Part shown: piece by piece, positions 23,836 to 33,222 of the stretch
How the letters are laid out: each line of letters opens with the position of its first letter
Numbering within the stretch: position 1 is the stretch's first letter
DNA from: Aureisphaera sp963669405
GTDB taxonomy: Bacteria > Bacteroidota > Bacteroidia > Flavobacteriales > Flavobacteriaceae
DNA: 64,000 bases
Assembly: GCA_963669405.2 (NCBI GenBank)
Contig: CAXXHF010000002.1
Location: forward strand, 1,674,001 to 1,738,000
Reading direction: 5' to 3'
Notes under the pieces: model-generated
Databases searched by the model: none
What the model saw: the letters and a program-made list of their open reading frames with translations, nothing else
What the model was told of the DNA's origin: nothing
Translations under genes and position numbers: made by a program

Positions 23836-25086
23836 ATGGATGTACCAATTGAAAAGAAAAAGTTTTCAAATAAAAAATTAGGACTCTATGGAGGTATTGC
23901 GTTAATCGTCGCCTTAATTGTTTTTGTCATTGTAAAGACCTCTGGAGGTTCGAAATTAAATGTTGAAAAAGAGCGTATATCAATACATACAGTTTCTAAT
24001 GATGTTTTTCAAGAAAACATTCCTGTGAGTGGAATTGTGCTTCCAGTTACTACCATCTACCTCGATGCCTTAGAAGGTGGACGCGTAGAAGAGATTTTCG
24101 TAGAGGATGGCGCAATGATGAAGAAAGGAGAACCTATTTTGAGACTATCAAACACTGACCTAGAATTAAGTCTTGTAAACCAAGAAACCTCCGTATATAA
24201 TTTGTTAACTCAAATGCAGATTTCTCAGAATCAGGCACGTCAAAATACCATCAATAGAATGAATCAATTCACAGATGTGGAGAATGGTCTTATTGAAGCG
24301 AAGCGTGTTTATGAACTTAATGAAAAGCTTCATGAAAAAGGCGCTATTGGCAGACAGGATTATGAGTCTTCAAAAAATAATTACGAATACCAGCTTGAAC
24401 GCATGAAATTGGCGAAACAAGTATTGTCTGAAGATTCTATTTCTTCTAAACTCGAAATTGGTCAAGCTAGAGATTCATACGCTAGAACCCAAAGTGCCTT
24501 AGAGCTTATGCGTAAAAAAGTAGGTGACCTGGTTGTGCGCGCTCCAATAGATGGGCAATTAACCTCATTAGACGCAGAGATTGGTCAATCTATCACCAAA
24601 GGAACACGACTAGGTCAAGTAGACGTTACTACTGGCTACAAGGTAAGAGTTGATATTGACGAACACTACATCTCTCGAATTTACAACGGCCAATTAGGAA
24701 CCTTTACACTTAACAATAAAGCCTATAACTTGATTATTAAAAAAGTATTTACGCAAGTCACTAATGGTCGATTTCAAGTAGACATGAAATTTGACGGCGA
24801 AACACCAGAAGGTATAAGAAGAGGGCAAAACCTACAAATACGTGTAGCATTAAGTGCAGAGAAAGAAGCACTCCTAGTTGCCAAAGGAGGATTTTTTCAG
24901 AAAACTGGTGGAAACTGGGTGTTTAAAGTAAGTGATGATGGTAAATCGGCATACAGAGTTGATGTAAGACTTGGTAGTCAGAACACAGAGTATTATGAAG
25001 TGCTTGAAGGCTTACATCCTGGTGACAAGGTGGTAACATCAAGTTACGATTCGTATGGAGACGTAGAAGAATTGATATTAAAATAG
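23836..25086 (+). CDS. HlyD/MacA-type periplasmic adaptor
   Basis: The 416-residue membrane fusion protein has an N-terminal anchor (about 14-32). Half-motifs of a lipoyl domain follow (TIYLDALEGGRVEEIFVEDG and VVRAPIDGQLTSLDAEIGQ), with a long coiled-coil hairpin between them (about 115-225) and a C-terminal beta-barrel and membrane-proximal domain. It should link the inner-membrane permeases to the TolC-like channel encoded at 36338. First gene of the export cluster; the ATPase follows after 22 bp. Confidence 0.93.
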   Translation: MDVPIEKKKFSNKKLGLYGGIALIVALIVFVIVKTSGGSKLNVEKERISIHTVSNDVFQENIPVSGIVLPVTTIYLDALEGGRVEEIFVEDGAMMKKGEPILRLSNTDLELSLVNQETSVYNLLTQMQISQNQARQNTINRMNQFTDVENGLIEAKRVYELNEKLHEKGAIGRQDYESSKNNYEYQLERMKLAKQVLSEDSISSKLEIGQARDSYARTQSALELMRKKVGDLVVRAPIDGQLTSLDAEIGQSITKGTRLGQVDVTTGYKVRVDIDEHYISRIYNGQLGTFTLNNKAYNLIIKKVFTQVTNGRFQVDMKFDGETPEGIRRGQNLQIRVALSAEKEALLVAKGGFFQKTGGNWVFKVSDDGKSAYRVDVRLGSQNTEYYEVLEGLHPGDKVVTSSYDSYGDVEELILK

Positions 25087-25108
25087 AATACAATCAAAAA
25101 TTATAACG

Positions 25109-25786
25109 ATGATACAAATAAAAGACCTAGAGAAATTTTATCGTACTGAAGAGGTACAGACCATTGCCTTGAATAAATTGTCTTTTGAAGTTAAAGAAGG
25201 AGAGTTTGTCGCCATTATGGGCCCTTCAGGTTGTGGAAAATCTACCTTATTAAACATCATAGGTTTGCTCGATGATCCTGATGGCGGAAGCTTTAAATTT
25301 AACGGAACAGAGGTCTCTGGATATAATGAACGTAAACGTTCAGATTTGAGAAAACACAACATAGGTTTTGTTTTCCAAAGTTTTAACCTTATCGATGAGC
25401 TCACCGTATTCGAAAACGTTGAACTTCCATTAATCTACACTGGGGTAAAACCTGTAGAACGCAGAAATAAAGTGGAAGCAGTTCTTGAAAAAATGCAAAT
25501 CATGCATCGAAGAAATCACTTTCCACAACAGCTTTCCGGAGGTCAGCAACAGCGTGTTGCCGTGGCTAGAGCGGTAGTGAATAATCCTAAGCTCATCTTA
25601 GCAGATGAACCCACAGGAAATCTAGATAGTGTCAACGGAAATGAGGTAATGGATTTATTAATTGATCTCAATGAAGGAGGTACCACCATAGTCATGGTAA
25701 CACATAGTGAGCATGACGCTAAATACAGTCATCGTATTATAAGAATGTTAGACGGTCAAAAGGTTACTGAAAATATATTAGCCTAA
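25109..25786 (+). CDS. MacB/LolD-type ABC ATPase 1
   Basis: The 225-residue ATPase has all canonical motifs: Walker A GPSGCGKST (38-46), signature LSGGQQQR (142-149), Walker B LILADEP (162-168), D-loop NLDS (171-174) and switch VTHSEHD. It pairs with stand-alone FtsX-type permeases, as in LolCDE or MacB-like mechanotransmission pumps. Unlike ATPase 2 of the cluster, nothing in it looks degenerate. Confidence 0.94.
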   Translation: MIQIKDLEKFYRTEEVQTIALNKLSFEVKEGEFVAIMGPSGCGKSTLLNIIGLLDDPDGGSFKFNGTEVSGYNERKRSDLRKHNIGFVFQSFNLIDELTVFENVELPLIYTGVKPVERRNKVEAVLEKMQIMHRRNHFPQQLSGGQQQRVAVARAVVNNPKLILADEPTGNLDSVNGNEVMDLLIDLNEGGTTIVMVTHSEHDAKYSHRIIRMLDGQKVTENILA

Positions 25787-25815
25787 CCAAAAATTTCATC
25801 AATCAAAAACAGGAG

Positions 25816-25863
25816 AGCACTTCAGTATACCACTAATCAACCAACTTACCATACTGAAGTGCT
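25816..25863 (+). repeat. 13-bp perfect inverted repeat between ATPase 1 and permease 1
   Basis: AGCACTTCAGTAT at 25816-25828 and its exact complement at 25851-25863 flank a 22-base AC-rich loop. There is no T-run after it, so it is not an ordinary terminator. It lies in the only long gap (119 bp) of the export cluster and could tune expression or RNA stability between the adaptor/ATPase genes and the permeases, or be a protein-binding site. Confidence 0.8.
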
Positions 25864-25905
25864 TACTCCAAAGAGTCAAACAACGAACAGTAATTCATAG
25901 AAATC

Positions 25906-28305
25906 ATGCTCAAAAATTATTTCAAAATCGCGTGGAGAAATCTATTAAAAAATAAAATCTATTCATTTATCAATGTTTTTGGCTTAGCCCTTGGTATGGC
26001 AGTTGCTATAATGATCTCTTTATGGGTAGCAGATGAGATCCAGTATAACAACTATTTTGAAAATTATGATACGATTGCCCAGGTATATCAAAGCCAAACA
26101 TTTAATGGTAATACTGGTACAGGTCAAGCGTTGCCCCGTCCTTTAGAATTCTTACTTCGCGAACAGTATGGTGATAATTTTGATCATATTTCGATGTCAT
26201 CATGGACCAACTCTAGGTATTTAAAATATGGTGACAAAATTATTTCCCGTTCAGGAAATTTCATGCAAGAACCAGCATTACAAATACTCAAATTAGACAT
26301 TATTTATGGTGCAGAAAATGGTTTAAAAGAGCAAAACAGCATCATGTTGTCAAAATCTGTTTCAGAAGCTCTTTTTGGAGCGGAAGACCCAATAGGTAAA
26401 ATAGTTAAGATAAATAATGAGCATGATATGTTGGTGACGAGCGTTTATAATGATATCCCTGCAAATACAAATTTCAGAGAGGTGGAGTTTGTGATGACTT
26501 GGAGACATTATGTTGCATCACAAGAATGGGTCGAAAACGCAATTGATTCTTGGGGAAATAACTCCTTTCAAATGTTTGTACAGATCGGTGACAATACAAC
26601 CATGGAAACTGTAACTTCTAAAATATTGGATTCTAAAAAGAATGCAAACGAAGACACCGCAGAATTCAATCCTCAAATATTTCTTTTACCAATGAAAGAT
26701 TGGCACTTGCGCTCACAGTTTGAGAATGGTGTGCAAGCGGGTGGTCGTATTGAAAATGTATGGCTTTTTAGTATCATCGGAGCTTTTGTCCTGTTTTTGG
26801 CATGTATTAATTTCATGAATCTAAGCACAGCAAGATCTGAAAAGCGCGCTATGGAAGTAGGTATACGAAAAGCAATTGGCTCAAATCGTAAACAACTCAT
26901 TAGTCAATTTTTGAGTGAATCATTACTTGTGGTGGTATTTGCTTTCGTAGTAGCACTAGGCCTTGTTCTGTTATCACTAAATAGCTTCAATGATCTGGCA
27001 AGCAAGGAAATTTCCTTTCCTTGGAGCAGTCTTCAGTTTTGGGGATATTCACTGATATTTATATTATTCACAGCCTTAGTATCTGGTAGCTATCCAGCAC
27101 TTTATTTGTCATCATTTAGACCCGTTCGAGCATTAAAAGGAACTTTCAAGGCAGGAAAAATGGCGGCTTTGCCAAGAAAGATACTGGTTGTTACCCAATT
27201 TACGGTTTCTGTTGCCCTCATCATAGGTACCTTAATTGTGATGCAACAGATTAATCACAGTAAAAACAGGCCTGTTGGTTATAATAGAGAAGGACTAGTT
27301 CAAATACCAACATTTGGGCAGGATTTTATAGGTAAGCAAGACCTAATGAGGCAACAATTTTTAGCTTCAGGAGCAGCTCTTGAAATGTCAACCTCTAGTA
27401 GTCCTACTACCAATATATGGTCCAATAGAGGTGGTTATACCTGGGAAGGAAAACCAGAAGGGTTTCAAGAAAGTTTTACATGGACAGAAGTTTCTCCCGA
27501 ACATGTCAAAGCTACCGGAATGACCATAATTGATGGTCGGGACTTTTCAAGGGAATTTGCAACAGATTCAAACGCAGTACTTATTAACAAGACAGCTGTT
27601 GAATATATGGGAATAAAAAACCCAGTTGGTAAATTTATCATGGATGAGGATGAAGAAGATCCAGAACCACCCATGCAAATAATTGGTATTGTTGAGGATG
27701 TTATTGCGCAATCTCCTTATGAACCCGTTGGTCCAGGATTCTATGTGTTTGACCGCTCGAATTATGGCAATTATTACAACTTGAGGTTAAATCCTGACAA
27801 GAGTGTCTCCGAGAACTTGGCTGCCATTGAAAATACATTTAAAAAACATTTTCCAGACCTTCCGTTTAGATACGATTTTGTTGATGAAGAGTATGCATCA
27901 AAATTTGCTTCAGAAGAACGCGTAGCAAGTTTGGCAAAAATATTTACCATACTGGCCATTATAATTAGTTGTTTAGGCTTATTTGGCCTTGCATCTTTTG
28001 TTGCAGAGCGGCGAACAAAAGAAATAGGTGTTCGTAAAGTATTAGGTGCAACCGTAACTAATCTCTGGGTTTTACTTTCGAAAGATTTTATAAAACTAGT
28101 AATTATAGCCTTGTTTGTAGCCATTCCTCTTGCATTCTATTTTATGAAGCAATGGATTCAAAAGTTTGATTATCGCACAGAAATTTCTATTTGGGTATTT
28201 GTCTCAGCAGGTCTGGGAGCACTTATTATTACTCTAATTACCGTAAGTTTTCAATCAGTAAGAGCCGCACTAGCCAACCCAACCAAAAGTTTAAAAACGG
28301 AGTAA
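25906..28305 (+). CDS. Double-length FtsX/MacB-type ABC permease 1
   Basis: The 799-residue permease has an N-terminal motif YFKIAWRNLLKNKIYSFINV leading into helix 1, a large periplasmic MacB-PCD domain (about 45-280), three helices (about 285-400), a further helix near 430, a second periplasmic domain, and three C-terminal helices. Each half carries the cytoplasmic coupling motif (MEVGIRKAIGSNRKQ and TKEIGVRKVLGATV). It is one of four paralogous permeases in the cluster and could work in pairs with the others. Confidence 0.92.
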   Translation: MLKNYFKIAWRNLLKNKIYSFINVFGLALGMAVAIMISLWVADEIQYNNYFENYDTIAQVYQSQTFNGNTGTGQALPRPLEFLLREQYGDNFDHISMSSWTNSRYLKYGDKIISRSGNFMQEPALQILKLDIIYGAENGLKEQNSIMLSKSVSEALFGAEDPIGKIVKINNEHDMLVTSVYNDIPANTNFREVEFVMTWRHYVASQEWVENAIDSWGNNSFQMFVQIGDNTTMETVTSKILDSKKNANEDTAEFNPQIFLLPMKDWHLRSQFENGVQAGGRIENVWLFSIIGAFVLFLACINFMNLSTARSEKRAMEVGIRKAIGSNRKQLISQFLSESLLVVVFAFVVALGLVLLSLNSFNDLASKEISFPWSSLQFWGYSLIFILFTALVSGSYPALYLSSFRPVRALKGTFKAGKMAALPRKILVVTQFTVSVALIIGTLIVMQQINHSKNRPVGYNREGLVQIPTFGQDFIGKQDLMRQQFLASGAALEMSTSSSPTTNIWSNRGGYTWEGKPEGFQESFTWTEVSPEHVKATGMTIIDGRDFSREFATDSNAVLINKTAVEYMGIKNPVGKFIMDEDEEDPEPPMQIIGIVEDVIAQSPYEPVGPGFYVFDRSNYGNYYNLRLNPDKSVSENLAAIENTFKKHFPDLPFRYDFVDEEYASKFASEERVASLAKIFTILAIIISCLGLFGLASFVAERRTKEIGVRKVLGATVTNLWVLLSKDFIKLVIIALFVAIPLAFYFMKQWIQKFDYRTEISIWVFVSAGLGALIITLITVSFQSVRAALANPTKSLKTE

Positions 28306-28331
28306 AATATGTAAGTCAAAAATCTATTGAT

Positions 28332-30734
28332 ATGCTTAAAAATTATTTCAAAATAGCCTTAAGGAACTTAAAAAAGAATAAGCTATACACCACTATAAAT
28401 ATTTTTGGTTTATCTATTGGTTTGGCAGCTTGCCTTTTAATTTCGTTATATATCTACAGCGAATTAACATACGATTCTTTTCATGAAAAATCATCTCAAA
28501 TTGTTAGGGCAACCATGGAGTACAAACTCTCCAACGAGATCAATACTGCTGCTGTCACTGGAACGAAAGTAGGACCTGAACTTAAAAGAAGAATACCAAG
28601 TGTTGAGGATTATGTAAGAACTTATATTAGTAGCGGGAATGTGATATATCAAAACAAATCTTTTGTTGAAGATCGCATCCTATTTGCAGATCCTTCCTTC
28701 TTCAACGTCTTCTCCTTCCAATTAATTCAAGGAAATGAGATTAGCGCTTTAGATGCTTCAAACAAAATTGTACTCACAGAATCGATGGCGCAAAAGTATT
28801 TCGGTACTGATAATCCAATTGACAAAGTCATCAACGCCTTCGGAAGGGATTTAGTTGTTTCTGGTGTATGTAAAGACGCGCCGAAAAATTCGCAATTAAA
28901 ATTTGACTTTGTTACACAATTTTTAAGCCTAAATAACAATGTTAAACGTGAGCAATGGTGGTCTGCCAATTGGGTTACGTATCTCCTACTTAACAATTCG
29001 GCTGAGATAGCCAATGTAGAACAGCAGATCAGTGATTACATGGCTACAGACCTTGTGAAGCAAGAAGCCAGATTAGATGCAGGAGATTATTTAAAATACA
29101 ATTTAGAACCACTTTTAGATGTGCACTTAAAGTCAGAATTGGCAGGTTTTGAGCCTAACGGAAGCCTTATGTACATCTATGTTTTTATGATCATTACTTT
29201 TCTCATCTTGATGATAGCCATAGCCAATTACACGAATTTGGCCACAGCGCAGTCGACCACACGAAGTGGAGAAATTGGTGTAAGAAAGGTGATGGGAGCA
29301 AGTAAAAAACAAGTGTTTTTTCAATTTATAAGTGAAGCTACGACAGTAACTATCATTTCAACAATTATTGCTTTGGGCATAAGCATCTTATTTATTCCAT
29401 ATTTCAATAACATTACTGGGCAATCATTTTCCAGATTAGAGTTATTGCAACCTTTACCACTATCCTTACTACTCCTATTTTGCTTAGTGGTAAGTTCTTT
29501 GGCGGGGTTATATCCTGCACTTATACTTTCAAATTCGAAAGTAATTTCAATCCTAAAAAAAGGATTTCGATCCACAGGTGGAAATGGTTTACTTAAAAAG
29601 TCATTAATCGTTGGACAATTCGCTATATCAGTATTCTTAATCATTTTTACACTGATCATTATTCAACAAATAAACTATGTTCAAAGTAAAGATTTGGGTT
29701 ATGACAAAGATCACGTAGTTGTATTACCTATTCGTGGTACAATGCTTGAAAATTTCAAATCAATTAAAGAAGCTTTTCAACAAGTAAAAGGTGTGAAATC
29801 GGTAACTGCTTCTTATGAAACACCGGAATTTGTTGAATGGTCTGATGGCATAAATGCCGTTGATGAAAATGGAGAACACGATGTTTCTGTCAATGCCATG
29901 CCGGTTGATTTAGACTTCATTGAAACCATGGGAATGGAACTCGTGGCTGGTCGTGATTTTATGGCTACAGATTTTGCGTTAATGGACACGATTAATTCAG
30001 ACAATAAAAAATACCAAATACCTTATTTGATAAACGAAACGCTGGCTAATAGAATTGGCTGGACACCTGAGGAAGCTATTGGGAGAACCATTGAGAATCG
30101 TGCCGAAGGTCCCGTAGTTGGTGTGGTTAAAGATTTTCATTTCAGTAGTTTACATGACCCTATTGGTCCATTACTCATTTTTTTGCACCGAAATTTCTCC
30201 AGAAACTATATGGTGAGAATTTCAAATACAGATGTGAAAGGCACTTTGGCAGGTCTTGAAAGTACTTGGTCATCGCGTATTTCTGATAAACCTTTTGATT
30301 ATCACTTTTTAGATCAAGATTACGATGCATTATACGAATCTGAAAAGCGAAGCTCTGTACTTTTTACTGTCGCAGCAGGTTTATCGGTTTTACTTGCATG
30401 TTTAGGTTTATTCGGTCTAGTAGCCTTTAGTATTGTACAGCGTACAAAAGAAATAGGCATTCGAAAAGTCTTAGGTGCAAACCTAGGTAATATCATGCTA
30501 CTCGTAAGTAAGAATTTTTTGATTCTTGTAGCAATAGCCGTAGCAATAGCTTCTCCTTTTGCCTATTGGACCGCCAAAAATTGGCTTCAGAATTTTACCT
30601 ATAGAATTGAACCTCAACTGCACATTTTTCTCATTGCGGGCCTCGCTACGGTATTGATTACGATAATTACCATCAGTTACCATTCTTTGAAAGCAGCATC
30701 TGCTAACCCTGTAAAATCGCTGCGTACGGAATAA
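28332..30734 (+). CDS. Double-length FtsX/MacB-type ABC permease 2
   Basis: An 800-residue paralogue of the preceding gene (MLKNYFKIALRNLKKNKLYT start, coupling motifs GEIGVRKVMGASKKQ and TKEIGIRKVLGANLGN). ATG at 28332 is chosen because the conserved N-terminus of the other three permeases begins there. An upstream in-frame start would run into the 3' end of permease 1. Substrate unknown. Confidence 0.92.
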   Translation: MLKNYFKIALRNLKKNKLYTTINIFGLSIGLAACLLISLYIYSELTYDSFHEKSSQIVRATMEYKLSNEINTAAVTGTKVGPELKRRIPSVEDYVRTYISSGNVIYQNKSFVEDRILFADPSFFNVFSFQLIQGNEISALDASNKIVLTESMAQKYFGTDNPIDKVINAFGRDLVVSGVCKDAPKNSQLKFDFVTQFLSLNNNVKREQWWSANWVTYLLLNNSAEIANVEQQISDYMATDLVKQEARLDAGDYLKYNLEPLLDVHLKSELAGFEPNGSLMYIYVFMIITFLILMIAIANYTNLATAQSTTRSGEIGVRKVMGASKKQVFFQFISEATTVTIISTIIALGISILFIPYFNNITGQSFSRLELLQPLPLSLLLLFCLVVSSLAGLYPALILSNSKVISILKKGFRSTGGNGLLKKSLIVGQFAISVFLIIFTLIIIQQINYVQSKDLGYDKDHVVVLPIRGTMLENFKSIKEAFQQVKGVKSVTASYETPEFVEWSDGINAVDENGEHDVSVNAMPVDLDFIETMGMELVAGRDFMATDFALMDTINSDNKKYQIPYLINETLANRIGWTPEEAIGRTIENRAEGPVVGVVKDFHFSSLHDPIGPLLIFLHRNFSRNYMVRISNTDVKGTLAGLESTWSSRISDKPFDYHFLDQDYDALYESEKRSSVLFTVAAGLSVLLACLGLFGLVAFSIVQRTKEIGIRKVLGANLGNIMLLVSKNFLILVAIAVAIASPFAYWTAKNWLQNFTYRIEPQLHIFLIAGLATVLITIITISYHSLKAASANPVKSLRTE

Positions 30735-30762
30735 AAAACATCAATTGAAAAACTAAATAGTT

Positions 30763-33195
30763 ATGATCAAGAATTATATCAAAATAGCATGGCGAAACCT
30801 TCTTAAAAACAAAGGGTTTACTGCAATTAATATCATAGGCCTGTCTTTGGGTATAGCTTGCTTTATTGTCATTGCTATGTTTGTCACAGATGAGTTGAGT
30901 TATGATAAATTTCACGCAAAAGCAGATCATATCTACAGAATACATTCAGATATCAGTTTTGGAGGTACAGATTTGAATATGGCGGTGAGTGCTGACCCTA
31001 TGGGTGAAACACTGAAAAACGATTATCCGGAAGTAGAAGAATATGTGCGATTTTATGGTAGCAATGGAGCAAAGCTGATAAAAAAAGGCAATGAATACAT
31101 TAAAGAAGAAAATGTGGTTCATGCTGACTCTACGTTGTTTAATGTCTTTACACTTCCTAGTATTGTTGGTAATACCCAGACAGCACTTAACGAACCAAAT
31201 ACTGTAGTCATAACCAATACTGTTGCAAAACGCTATTTTGGTTCAGCAGAACTGGCCTTAGGACAAATGCTGGACACCGATGATGACAACCGAACCTTAT
31301 ATGAAGTCACAGCTGTAATAGAGGATATTCCTCTTAATTCTCATTTCAATTATGACTTCTTCTTTTCTATGGATAATGTAGATTACGATTTCGGTAATTT
31401 TTCAAGTCATAATTTTTATACCTATGTTGTATTAAGACCGGGTACAGATTATCAGGAGTTCAATAAGAACTTTGACGAGGTTATTGAAAAGCACATGCTT
31501 CCGCAAATTCGGCAATACGTAGACATTGCAAGTATTGAAGAGTTTGAGCAAAAAGGAAATAGACTGGAATATTCGCTATTTCCACTTACTGACATCCATT
31601 TAAAGTCTTCAAGAGGCGTTGAAATTCAGCCGAATGGCAACATTCAGTATGTCTATATCTTCTCTACTGCAGCACTATTTATTTTGATCTTGGCATGTAT
31701 AAATTTTATGAATTTGACCACGGCAAGATCTGCAGGTAGAGCCAGAGAAGTTGGTATTAGAAAAGTGCTAGGTACAAATAAAAAATCCTTGATATCCCAA
31801 TTTTTAATTGAATCTACTATAGTAACCATAATAGCACTCATCATTGGGCTCTTTTTTGTTTGGTTAACATTAGGTTGGTTTAATGGCATCTCGGGAAAGG
31901 AAATGGTTTTATCTTCCTTATGGAGTCCGAAGTTTTTATTATTTCTTCTGGTCCTCCCTTTGTTGATAGGCGTATTAGCTGGAATATACCCTGCATTTTT
32001 TATGTCATCGTTTCAACCTATTACGGTGCTAAAAGGGAAGCTATCCGCTGGGCATCAAAAAAACTATCTTCGAAATTTTCTGGTTGTATTCCAATTTGCC
32101 ACTTCCATTATTTTAATTATCGGAACCATAGTAATTTATAAGCAAATAGATCACATACAAAAAACCAACATAGGATTTGATAAAGATCAGGTTTTACTGG
32201 TAAGTAATTCTGGATTACCTCGTGAAACCCGAATATCTTTAAAAACGGAAATCGAACAACAAACTGATGTAAAATCGGCTTCATTTGCTGGTTATGTTCC
32301 AATTTCGGATTCATCGAGATCGGACACTACTTTTTCCACAGAATCTGTGATGACCCAAACCAATGGTTTTAATATGCAGTATTGGAGAGTTGATTATGAT
32401 TACCTCAGCAATATGAATATGGAACTGGTTGAGGGGCGTTTTTTCTCTAGGTCATTTGGTGCAGACTCAACCGCAATTGTTCTAAATGAAACAGCAGCCA
32501 AATTAACTGGATTTGACAATCCTATTGGTAAGAAAATCTACACAACCGATGGCAGTGATTCTCAAATCGCTTACGAAATCATTGGTATTGTCAAGAATTT
32601 CAATTACGAATCCCTAAGACAAGATGTTGGCGCTTTGAGTCTTAGATTGGGTAATAATAGTTGGGTTTCTGCCTTCAGATTCAATACTGCCAATGTTGAT
32701 AAACTGGTAAGTCTAATTGAAACTAAATATAAGGCTGCGGCGCCTGGAATGCCCTTTGAATATCAGTTCATGGATGAAGCTTTTGAAGTAATGTACCGCC
32801 AGGAACAACGTGTAGGAAAGGTAGCGTTAACTTTTGCCATACTTGCTATAATTATTGCTTGCTTAGGACTCTTCGGATTAGCCACGTACATAGCAGAACA
32901 GCGCACCAAAGAAATAGGCATACGAAAAGTGTTGGGTGCTTCGGTCAGTAATATCGTAAAAATGCTTTCTACTGACTTTGTGAAGCTAGTACTGCTTTCA
33001 TTTGTTATTGCAGCGCCAATTGCTTGGTGGTTCATGAATACTTGGCTACAAGATTTTGCCTTTAGAATTTCATTGAACTGGTGGATATTTATAGCTACAG
33101 GACTTATTGCCTTAGTCATAGCCTTTGTAACCCTGAGCTCTCAGGCCATAAAAGCTGCTATTGCCAATCCGGTTAACTCTTTAAGATCGGAATAA
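30763..33195 (+). CDS. Double-length FtsX/MacB-type ABC permease 3
   Basis: An 810-residue permease with the same layout (MIKNYIKIAWRNLLKNKGFT; coupling motifs AREVGIRKVLGTNKKS and TKEIGIRKVLGASVSN). Periplasmic domains lie at about 45-285 and 450-690. It follows permease 2 after 28 bp and precedes permease 4 after 27 bp. Confidence 0.92.
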   Translation: MIKNYIKIAWRNLLKNKGFTAINIIGLSLGIACFIVIAMFVTDELSYDKFHAKADHIYRIHSDISFGGTDLNMAVSADPMGETLKNDYPEVEEYVRFYGSNGAKLIKKGNEYIKEENVVHADSTLFNVFTLPSIVGNTQTALNEPNTVVITNTVAKRYFGSAELALGQMLDTDDDNRTLYEVTAVIEDIPLNSHFNYDFFFSMDNVDYDFGNFSSHNFYTYVVLRPGTDYQEFNKNFDEVIEKHMLPQIRQYVDIASIEEFEQKGNRLEYSLFPLTDIHLKSSRGVEIQPNGNIQYVYIFSTAALFILILACINFMNLTTARSAGRAREVGIRKVLGTNKKSLISQFLIESTIVTIIALIIGLFFVWLTLGWFNGISGKEMVLSSLWSPKFLLFLLVLPLLIGVLAGIYPAFFMSSFQPITVLKGKLSAGHQKNYLRNFLVVFQFATSIILIIGTIVIYKQIDHIQKTNIGFDKDQVLLVSNSGLPRETRISLKTEIEQQTDVKSASFAGYVPISDSSRSDTTFSTESVMTQTNGFNMQYWRVDYDYLSNMNMELVEGRFFSRSFGADSTAIVLNETAAKLTGFDNPIGKKIYTTDGSDSQIAYEIIGIVKNFNYESLRQDVGALSLRLGNNSWVSAFRFNTANVDKLVSLIETKYKAAAPGMPFEYQFMDEAFEVMYRQEQRVGKVALTFAILAIIIACLGLFGLATYIAEQRTKEIGIRKVLGASVSNIVKMLSTDFVKLVLLSFVIAAPIAWWFMNTWLQDFAFRISLNWWIFIATGLIALVIAFVTLSSQAIKAAIANPVNSLRSE

Positions 33196-33222
33196 CATCA
33201 TCAATCAAAAATCGCAACAGTC

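Noticed and set aside
28191..28331. Upstream in-frame start of permease 2
   Set aside because: It would overlap the 3' end of permease 1 by over 100 bp, and the conserved N-terminus begins at 28332.
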